Origin: Actinostola sp. cb2023
Taxonomy: Eukaryota > Cnidaria > Anthozoa > Actiniaria > Actinostolidae
Assembly (NCBI GenBank): GCA_033675265.1
Contig: JAUJYZ010000952.1
Coordinates: 124,001-188,000, forward strand
Length of the DNA stretch: 64,000 nucleotides
Direction: 5' to 3'
Shown: piece after piece, positions 56,824-64,000 of the stretch
How positions within the stretch are numbered: the stretch's first letter is position 1
How the letters are laid out: every line of letters begins with the position of its first letter
Translations under genes and position numbers: made by a program
The notes under the pieces: generated by a model
Database searches by the model: none
Seen by the model: the letters and a program-made list of their open reading frames with translations, nothing else
Told to the model about the DNA's origin: nothing

Positions 56824-57283
56824 ATGGAACGCCAATCCAAGAATCGTATGACGTCGCTATGTTTCTTTGCCATGGGATTCTGGATCTCCGTCGCAGCTTT
56901 CACAGTTTCATGGATTGCCGCTGAAGATTTGCTGGCTGGTGCCACATGGTCAACCAGCATCGTATTAATTGTAGTCAGTGTTCCAGATGTATTCAGCAAA
57001 GTTTTAAGTCCCATCATTGTAAGAAGAATTCCATATCTGTGCTCCATGATTGTTCTGACTGTAATGTTGGCTGGATCACTGCTGATCATCGTGCTAGTGG
57101 AGGATATTACCTTTTAAGGTAATAAAAGGATCATTGGAGTAGCATTTCTTGGAATTGCTTATGGTTTTGGTTCAGTTGCATGTATTCGAATGATTGCCTG
57201 CTACGACACAGCTGATGACCTTGCCAGCGCCTTCAAGTTGGGTGTGAATACGTCAGTGTTTTTCGCATCACTTGGATATACAG
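56824..57283 (+). pseudogene. CLN3-like exon 1, duplicated and interrupted
   Basis: Begins MERQSKNRMTSLCFFAMGF, as the intact copy does, and keeps the donor ACAG/gtaagt at 57283. Twelve inserted bases near 57109-57120 create TTACCTTTTAAGGTAA. They leave the downstream frame intact but introduce an in-frame TAA after about 97 codons. Several substitutions change residues (WPTTIVFIGFS against WSTSIVLIVVS). The second exon is not found in the window. The sequence right of it is replaced by palindromic repeats, so this copy cannot make a full protein here. Confidence 0.85.
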
Positions 57284-57507
57284 GTAAGTACATCCCACTT
57301 TGCCAGTTGATCTTGACTTTGTAAGATGCAAAAATTACATCAAGCGTTAGTAGTATATCGTGCGTCGGCGGTCCCTGTAGGGTCATGAAGGATGCATGAA
57401 GGGTATATATGCAGTGCAATGAATGTTTCATGAGGGGTCCCTGCATGTAGGATCTTTTGCCGGGTATCCGGATTTCTGTCACGTGTCACGTGTCATATTA
57501 ATATTTT

Positions 57508-57967
57508 AACTTCTCATACTACATTAAATATTCATGAGACATTGACCAATGAGCGATGTTCTTCGAGGTCACATGTTCATACATTGAAACTGGGGGAAGA
57601 ACATATTTTTAAATTATGCAAGTGGTGAGGGCATTGAAGCATAGGGAAATTAGACAATATAGAAGGTTTAGAACTCATTTGCATATCGTATTTAGAACTA
57701 ATTATCATATCGTATTTAGAACTAATTATCATCAGTTCTAAATACGATATGATAATTAGTTCTAAATACGATATGATAATTTGTTCTAAATACGATATGC
57801 AAATGAATTCTAAACCTTCTATATTATCGTACCCCACAATTTCCCTATGCTTCAATATTCAATATTTCCCTATTCTTCCCCAGTTTCAATGTATGAACAT
57901 GTGACCTCGAAGAACATCGCTCATTGGTCAATGTCTCATGAATATTTAATGTAGTATGAGAAGTAGT
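57508..57967. mobile_element. Near-perfect 460-bp palindromic element
   Basis: AACTTCTCATACTACATTAAATATTCATGAGACATTGACC with about 100 bases more returns inverted, ending TAGTATGAGAAG. The middle holds direct and inverted copies of CATATCGTATTTAGAACTAATTAT. No gene. Confidence 0.88.
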
Positions 57968-58039
57968 AAATATTATATTCGACATGTAATTTAATCTTGG
58001 CAAAAGAAACAATTAAGCAAACTACATGTAAATACTTAC

Positions 58040-58456
58040 ACAACGTCTTTGGTATCCAGTGGATTTAAGTCAGCTCTTCCATTCGTCTCTAAGTATCTTT
58101 TCAAACAACAAATTATTTGATACATCGTCTTTTCCACGTATGCAGCTCCATCTTTGTCGGTTAACTCTTGGATAAATTTGATAAGCCAGAAATTTAAGCT
58201 GGCTTTCGTCATTGAAGTTAAAGGCGTATCCAGTGTTTGAACCGAAGGATACGTTTAATCCTAAAGGGTTAACTTCGCATTCTGGGAGCTTATTATTCCT
58301 TTGACGCCTCCAATTCTCAAATATACGTACACCCCATCGAGTCTTGTATTGTGTAGTTTTAGGAATTGACTGGCCGACTACCATTTTTGTTTCTTCCAAT
58401 GTTTGAGGTTCTTTAAACCTCCGTTTCTTTTGCTTAGAACCTAGCGCTTCGGCCAT
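58040..58456 (-). pseudogene. DUF3504 first exon, third family member
   Basis: The Met at 58456 begins MAEALGSKQKKRRFKEPQTLEE, then SIPKTTQYKTRWGVRIFENW and EVNPLGLNVSF. These are the KTTQYKTRWGV.IFE.W and EVNP landmarks of DUF3504 N-termini. After a frame change near 58105 the other frame gives RYLETNGRADLNPLDTKDV up to a GTAAGT donor (minus strand, 58034-58039). It diverges strongly from the copies at 2.7 and 35.8 kb, so it is another lineage. No catalytic exon follows in the window. A TAGTATGAGAAG end at about 58649 and the matching end at 57511 could bound its element. Confidence 0.68.
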
Positions 58457-58662
58457 GCTTACCGCTCGCACTGAACCATGTGAGAGCCGAATTGAATACT
58501 GAATTCATTGCCGGAAAATATTTAAAAATTCCGATCCACTGTGTGGAATTCTCGCCTAGACAATTCGGAACTTTGTGTATTGTCTTATATTTAATTATTT
58601 CTCTTCATATAATTCTCTGGCGCATGAATATTTAGAATAGTATGAGAAGCCATTTCAAAACC

Positions 58663-58780
58663 TCGTGAGTGTTTTAGACGTGATTTCTAGATCCACGTGC
58701 CATAAACAATGGCTCGGCTACGCCTCGCCATTGTTCATGACACTTGGATCTAGAAATCACGTCTAAAACACTCACTCGGA
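58663..58780. repeat. Foldback with GGCTCGGCTACGCCTCG loop
   Basis: CGTGAGTGTTTTAGACGTGATTTCTAGATCCA pairs with GGATCTAGAAATCACGTCTAAAACACTCAC. It abuts the left edge of the giant palindrome as far as the window shows. Confidence 0.85.
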
Positions 58781-59244
58781 TTTGAAATATTACTTCTAGT
58801 ATAGTTATGCTGTTTTAGAAGCATCTGATTAAAGATTAAAGATTAAAGGTCGGGCTACCTGTAGTCTGGATGCCAGTTAGATTACGATCTTTCGGTATCC
58901 GGATTTCTGTCACGTGTCTCACGTTGGGCTACCTGTGGTCTGCATGATTTCGTGGCTATTTCGACCAACAGTTACCCTGGGTTCCAGAGGCCCTAGGAGC
59001 CGAGGAGGACTGGAAGAGAGGAAAGGGGGAGGATGAGGGCCTCTGGTGTAACGAATAACGAATCTCACTTTCATGAGTACAGATTCTGTACTCGTAATTT
59101 CATTGGACAATTGCAAAGAGGCTATTGTGATTGGACAGAACAAGCAAACCCGTTCGTCTCACCAAAACCGGTTTCTGAAATAAAAACATGCCATCACTTC
59201 GTGCGCCGTTCAGGAAAGCCATAAATTTCGCTTTATATTAGAGA

Positions 59245-59452
59245 GCTTCTCAAACGCCGATGAATTAAAACCAATTCAAGAAGAAGCAATTATTAGTTAT
59301 CTCAAGAGACGATATGTACTCGCCGTGCTTCCAACTGGGTATGGGAAGTCGTTGATCTTCCCGGCTATGGCGATATGGGAAGTCGTTGATCTTCCAAGTA
59401 ATACCGAGTGTCTGTTCGTATCTTCACGACAAGAACTTCAACTACCCATCTA
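59245..59452 (+). pseudogene. RecQ-like helicase fragment
   Basis: Frame: FSNADELKPIQEEAIISYLK then VLAVLPTGYGKSLIFPAM. LKPIQ..AI (Q-motif-like) followed by LPTGYGKSLIF (Walker A, motif I) is the start of a RecQ-family helicase core. A 28-base direct repeat (GATATGGGAAGTCGTTGATC region) follows, and then TECLFVSSRQELQ, resembling motif Ia but broken. Only the first part of the ATPase exists, so it cannot work alone. The mirrored copy lies at about 63333-63536. Confidence 0.72.
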
Positions 59453-59458
59453 AGGCGA

Positions 59459-60621
59459 TTTCAACCTCCATTTTTTCGAATCGCTCATATTTACCCCAAA
59501 GGTACCCTTTGATAAACTATTTTCAAAAATCATAATGAAACCTTGCTGCGATTTTTAATTTTTCAGAAAATCGTAAAAACGTCAATTTGCATTAAAAGTG
59601 CGATTTTTCGCTTTATTAAATGTCTCAAATATGCACAGAATGAAAGCATTGCAAATGTCTTCATACAACTCCGATTTAAGTGAAACGGCTCACAACATCT
59701 AAATAACTCTTCTTGTATAGTATGTACTGTTTAAAATGTTCAAATCTGGCAAAGTCCGATTTTCCTAGTCATTTCAATTACACCTCTGAAGATCTCCAAA
59801 ACTATTGGCTTAATATACGTCATGTTTAACAGTAATAACATGTTTCTGGTACCACATATTTTTATAGTTTTATTTCACAGCTACAGAGTGATATCATTAA
59901 ACATTCACCATGAGCAATGGCGAACGGTCGAAAACTCGAATTGCTTCCTCACATGAGCTAAAAATCCACAATCTATTGCGTGACTTCCGCTCACAAACAT
60001 GGAGCTCAGAATTTCACATTCGAGCTGGAAACCCTCTGGTCATCCTATCGGCTGATACATTTCACATGTATACACAATCACGTAAAGCCGGTTTCAAGAA
60101 AATTTCAGAATCTCATCGAATCTATTTGTTTAAAACCCCATTCTGAGTTAGTTAAAACCCAATTATAGATTGTTGATTACAATGATTTATGTTACGGGAC
60201 TGCTTGATCGAGTCAAGTACTCTGGTTGATACTCTTGACTCTTTGACGCAATGTCCGTATCTTTTCACCCGCGCGCTCGCCGCGCAGAACTTAATTGCAC
60301 AATTTACGCTTCGCAATCGTACAAAGTGAGTTAAAAAAATACAAGTTAGTTGTTGTTGTTGTTGCTCTATGAACTAGATTGGTTTGATAGCTTTAACTGT
60401 GCTTTATGTAGCTATAGTACACTTCTCTCACCCGACCACTCCTTGCGGGCAGTCAAGTGAGTATCCGGGCGAAAAATCGCACTTTTAATGCAAATTGACG
60501 TTTTTACGATTTTCTGAAAAATTAAAAATCGCAGCAAGGTTTCATTATGATTTTTGAAAATAGTTTATCACAGGGTACCTTTGGGGTAAATATGAGCGAT
60601 TCGAAAAAATGGAGGTTGAAA
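59459..60621. mobile_element. 1.16-kb element with ~153-bp inverted ends
   Basis: TTTCAACCTCCATTTTTTCG through AAAAGTGCGATTTTTCGC (59459-59611) returns inverted at 60470-60621. It interrupts the helicase fragment. A small frame inside starts MSNGERSKTRIASSHELKI (59910), but no known domain is visible. Confidence 0.82.
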
Positions 60622-61324
60622 TAATATTCTCGACGGTAACGGGCAGTCACTCTTAAATAGTTGTCGGTGTGTGGTATATCCGTTTGTTCACTGTCTGATC
60701 TAGATATCAACAAAGAAGACGTTACACAAGGGAAATTTTCGGTTGTGTTTACGAGTTACGTGTTTCAATAAAAGTTATTGCATTGTATTGAGTCCTGAAA
60801 CTGTACTTGAAAACAAAGAGATTGTATCTTCCACGGCCAGAAATGCTTACTGAACACGTCCTACAATAGCTGTTTATTTTGCTTTCTTTCGAGATAATTA
60901 TTTTCTTTATTGGAGTTTCTGTCATTTGTAAATTTGTATCCCGACGGAGTTCGCACTTGACTGCTCCACGTGAATACGAACATCCAAACATTGAAACCGG
61001 TTTTACCGGAAATATAAAACACTCATTACATACTCAGCATCAAAGTGAGATTCGTTATTCTTTACACCCGGAGGCCCTCCCTCCTCCCTCTCTCCCCCAA
61101 TTTCTCTCCCGGCCCCCACTCCTCGGCCTCTGGAACCCAGGGTAACCAACAGTGTGATGTTTAATAATGTTTCGAATATTTATCATGTTAAATATCAGTT
61201 TATTTTCTGCTGGAACTATTCATCAAGGTGACAAACGTGACATTTCGAGTGGACGCCAGTGTTCTTTTATGAGCTTCTCAGTGATTTTATTTGCTTAGAA
61301 TTTGCCTATCGCTCGGTGGACTTA

Positions 61325-61455
61325 CTTCTGAAACGACCGATTTTGAGATGGCATTATCGGTTTTATAATGACGGCTAGATGGGAGAAATATATTTTTCTC
61401 CCAACTAGCCGTCATTATAAACCGATAATGCCATCTCAAAATCGGTCGTTTCAGA
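61325..61455. repeat. Foldback at the palindrome centre
   Basis: CGATTTTGAGATGGCATTATCGG...GACGGCTAGATGGGAGAAA meets TTTCTCCCAACTAGCCGTC...CCGATAATGCCATCTCAAAATCG at about 61390. The same arms appear as a short hairpin in the CLN3-like intron at 14.1 kb. Confidence 0.9.
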
Positions 61456-64000
61456 AGTAAGTCCACCGAGCGATAGGCAAATTCTAAGCAAATAAAATCA
61501 CTGAGAAGCTCATAAAAGAACACTGGCGTCCACTCGAAATGTCACGTTTTGTCACCTTGATGAATAGTTCCAGCAGAAAATAAAACTGATATTTAACATG
61601 ATAAATATTCGAAACATTATTAAACATCACACTGTTGGTTACCCTGGGTTCCAGAGCGCCGAGGAGTGGGGGCCGGGAGAAATTGGGGGAGAGAGGGGAG
61701 GAGGGAGGGCCTCCGGGTGTAAAGAATAACGAATCTCACTTTTGATGCTGAGTATGTAAATGAGTGTTTTATATTTCCGGTAAAAACCGGTTTCAATGTT
61801 TTGGGATGTTCGTATTCACGTGGAGCAGTCAAGTGCGAACTCCGTCGGGATACAAATTTACAAATGACAGAAACTCCAATAAAGAAAATAATTATCTCGA
61901 AAAGAAAGCAAAATAAACAGCTATTGTAGGACGTGTTCAGTAAGCATTTCTGGCCGTGGAAGATACAATCTCTTTGTTTTCAAGTACAGTTTCAGGACTC
62001 AATACAATGCAATAACTTTTATTGAAACACGTAACTCGTAAACACAACCGAAAATTTCCCTTGTGTAACGTCTTCTTTGTTGATATCTAGATCAGGACAG
62101 TGAACAAACGGATATACCACACACCGACAACTATTTAAGAGTGACTGCCCGTTACCGTCGAGAATATTATTTCAACCTCCATTTTTTTTCGAATCGCTCA
62201 TATTTACCCCAAAGGTACCCTGTGATAAAACTATTTTCAAAAATCATAATGAAACCTTGCTGCGATTTTTAATTTTTCAGAAAATCGTAAAAACGTCAAT
62301 TTGCATTAAAAGTGCGATTTTTCGCCCCGGATACTCACTTGACTGCCCGCAAGGAGTGGTCGGTGAGAGAAGTGTACTATAGCTACATAAAGCACAGTTA
62401 AAGCTATCAAACCAATCTAGTTCATAGAGCAACAACAACAACAACTAACTTGTATTTTTTTAACTCACTTTGTACGATTGCGAAGCGTAAATTGTGCAAT
62501 TAAGTTCTGCGCGGCGAGCGCGCGGGTGAAAAGATACGGACATTGCGTCAAAGAGTCAAGAGTATCAACCAGAGTACTTGACTCGATCAAGCAGTCCCGT
62601 AACATAAATCATTGTAATCAACAATCTATAATTGGGGTTTTAACTAACTCAGAATGGGGGTTTTTAAACAAATAGATTCGATGAGATTCTGAAATTTTCT
62701 TGAAACCGGCTTTACGTGATTGTGTATACATGTGAAATGTATCAGCCGATAGGATGACCAGAGGGTTTCCAGCTCGAATGTGAAATTAGCTCCATGTGAG
62801 CGGAAGTCACGCAATAGATTATGGATTTTCTTCATAGGAAGCAATTCGAGTTCGACCGTGCCATTGCTCATGGTGAATGTTTAATGATATCACTCTGTAG
62901 CTGTGAAATAAAACTATAAAAATATGTGGTACCAGAAACATGTTATTACTGTTAAACATGACGTATATTAAGCCAATAGTTTTGGAGATCTTCAGAGGTG
63001 TAATTGAAATGACTAGGAAAATCGGACTTTGCCAGATTTGAACATTTTAAACAGTACATACTATACAAGAAGAGTTATTTAGATGTTGTGAGCCGTTTCA
63101 CTTAAATCGGAGTTGTATGAAGACATTTGCAATGCTTTCATTCTGTGCATATTTGAGACATTTAATAAAGCGAAAAATCGCACTTTTAATGCAAATTGAC
63201 GTTTTTACGATTTTCTGAAAAATTAAAAATCGCAGCAAGGTTTCATTATGATTTTTGAAAATAGTTTATCAAAGGGTACCTTTGGGGTAAATATGAGCGA
63301 TTCGAAAAAATGGAGGTTGAAATCGCCTTAGATGGGTAGTTGAAGTTCTTGTCGTGAAGATACGAACAGACACTCGGTATTACTTGGAAGATCAACGACT
63401 TCCCATATCGCCATAGCCGGGAAGATCAACGACTTCCCATACCCAGTTGGAAGCACGGCGAGTACATATCGTCTCTTGAGATAACTAATAATTGCTTCTT
63501 CTTGAATTGGTTTTAATTCATCGGCGTTTGAGAAGCTCTCTAATATAAAGCGAAATTTATGGCTTTCCTGAACGGCGCACGAAGTGATGGCATGTTTTTA
63601 TTTCAGAAACCGGTTTTGGTGAGACGAACGGGTTTGCTTGTTCTGTCCAATCACAATAGCCTCTTTGCAATTGTCCAATGAAATTACGAGTACAGAATCT
63701 GTACTCATGAAAGTGAGATTCGTTATTCGTTACACCAGAGGCCCTCATCCTCCCCCTTTCCTCTCTTCCAGTCCTCCTCGGCTCCTAGGGCCTCTGGAAC
63801 CCAGGGTAACTGTTGGTCGAAATAGCCACGAAATCATGCAGACCACAGGTAGCCCAACGTGAGACACGTGACAGAAATCCGGATACCGAAAGATCGTAAT
63901 CTAACTGGCATCCAGACTACAGGTAGCCCGACCTTTAATCTTTAATCTTTAATCAGATGCTTCTAAAACAGCATAACTATACTAGAAGTAATATTTCAAA
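61391..64000 (-). repeat. Giant palindrome, right arm
   Basis: Reverse complement of 58781-61390. It includes mirror copies of the nested elements and of the helicase fragment (about 63333-63536 minus). Differences from the left arm include single-base indels in runs (for example near 61590, 61905 and 62228) and small true changes near 62780-62850. Confidence 0.92.

Larger units (their letters stand above)
54060..57480 (+). repeat. Segmental duplication, copy B
   Basis: Matches 11140-13760 from ACAGAAAATAGCAT to past the exon-1 donor. It differs by two inserted blocks (about 55085-55700 and 55752-56062) and by a foldback near 56.3 kb. Confidence 0.88.
58973..61144 (+). mobile_element. 2.2-kb element with 9-bp target duplication and helicase fragment
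   Basis: Flanked by ACCAACAGT at 58964-58972 and 61145-61153; the site occurs once in the CLN3-like intron near 13932. The ends TACCCTGGGTTCCAGAGGCC are inverted. A 9-base duplication is typical of MULEs. It contains a RecQ-like helicase fragment and a further nested element (59459-60621). No transposase. A gene-capturing, Pack-MULE-like carrier is one reading. Confidence 0.78.
58781..61390 (+). repeat. Giant palindrome, left arm
   Basis: This 2.6-kb arm is repeated as reverse complement in 61391-64000, with small indels and substitutions. It comprises a CLN3-flank piece (58850-58972), an element (58973-61144), then more CLN3-intron sequence (61145-61370, matching 13940-14120). The left limit is unknown because the right arm is cut by the window end. 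Confidence 0.92.

Noticed and set aside
1..64000. tRNA genes or riboswitches
   Set aside because: I saw no cloverleaf with matching promoter boxes and no reason to expect riboswitches. A dedicated scan would be needed to exclude tRNA-derived SINEs.

Overview
This window looks like eukaryotic, animal nuclear DNA that is AT-rich and crowded with transposons. Genes are split by GT-AG introns. One clear host-type gene is present, a CLN3/battenin-like membrane protein, plus the 5' piece of an ankyrin-repeat gene that may be TRPA-like. Almost everything else is transposable-element DNA. The mix of DUF3504 (Crypton-type) tyrosine recombinases, pogo, MULE, IS630/Tc1-like, THAP-containing and split-direct-repeat elements, with very many foldback MITEs (some with loops like GGCTCGGCTACGCCTCG), fits an anthozoan cnidarian such as a coral or sea anemone. 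That assignment is inference; no species marker was seen.

Layout. 1-6.5 kb: foldback and tandem repeats, a THAP-type relic, and a decayed DUF3504 gene whose second exon is split by a second DUF3504 element (4468-6357). The intact version of that insertion site lies at 43.67 kb. 8.06-9.25 kb (minus): a 2A-peptide plus cysteine-protease-like reading frame broken by two MITEs with clean target duplications. 11.1-13.8 kb: a segment duplicated at 54.1-57.5 kb that carries CLN3-like exon 1. The first copy has both exons (13165-15701); the second is a pseudo-exon. 16-17.6 kb: an element with long inverted ends. 18.4-19.9 kb: an IS630/Tc1-like transposase split by a 495-bp insertion.

22.4-31.7 kb: a seven-exon MULE gene (OTU protease, zinc region, MULE DDE domain, SWIM finger). 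Its second intron holds an element with TAA target duplications (22820-26714), and that element holds an apparently intact pogo-like transposon (23180-26411). The pogo element has perfect 27-bp inverted ends, a DDD transposase and a divergent HIRAN-domain protein. 33.9-36.6 kb: the ankyrin fragment, then a second copy of the 1.2-3.5 kb repeat. 38.6-39.1 kb: a 65-bp satellite. 43.2-46.2 kb: a MITE, a DUF3504 relic and a TTAA-flanked element. 46.3-52.2 kb: an element with the split direct repeats of Ngaro/DIRS retrotransposons (minus strand) and a 51-bp minisatellite. 57.5-58.8 kb: palindromic elements and another DUF3504 first exon. 58.78-64.0 kb: a huge palindrome with arms of about 2.6 kb, running off the window end, each arm carrying an element with a RecQ-like helicase fragment.

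The main theme is nesting. Several insertions can be ordered in time because the interrupted reading frame or an empty copy of the site survives. Many frame breaks fall in homopolymers and the palindrome arms differ partly by homopolymer indels, so some decay may be consensus error.
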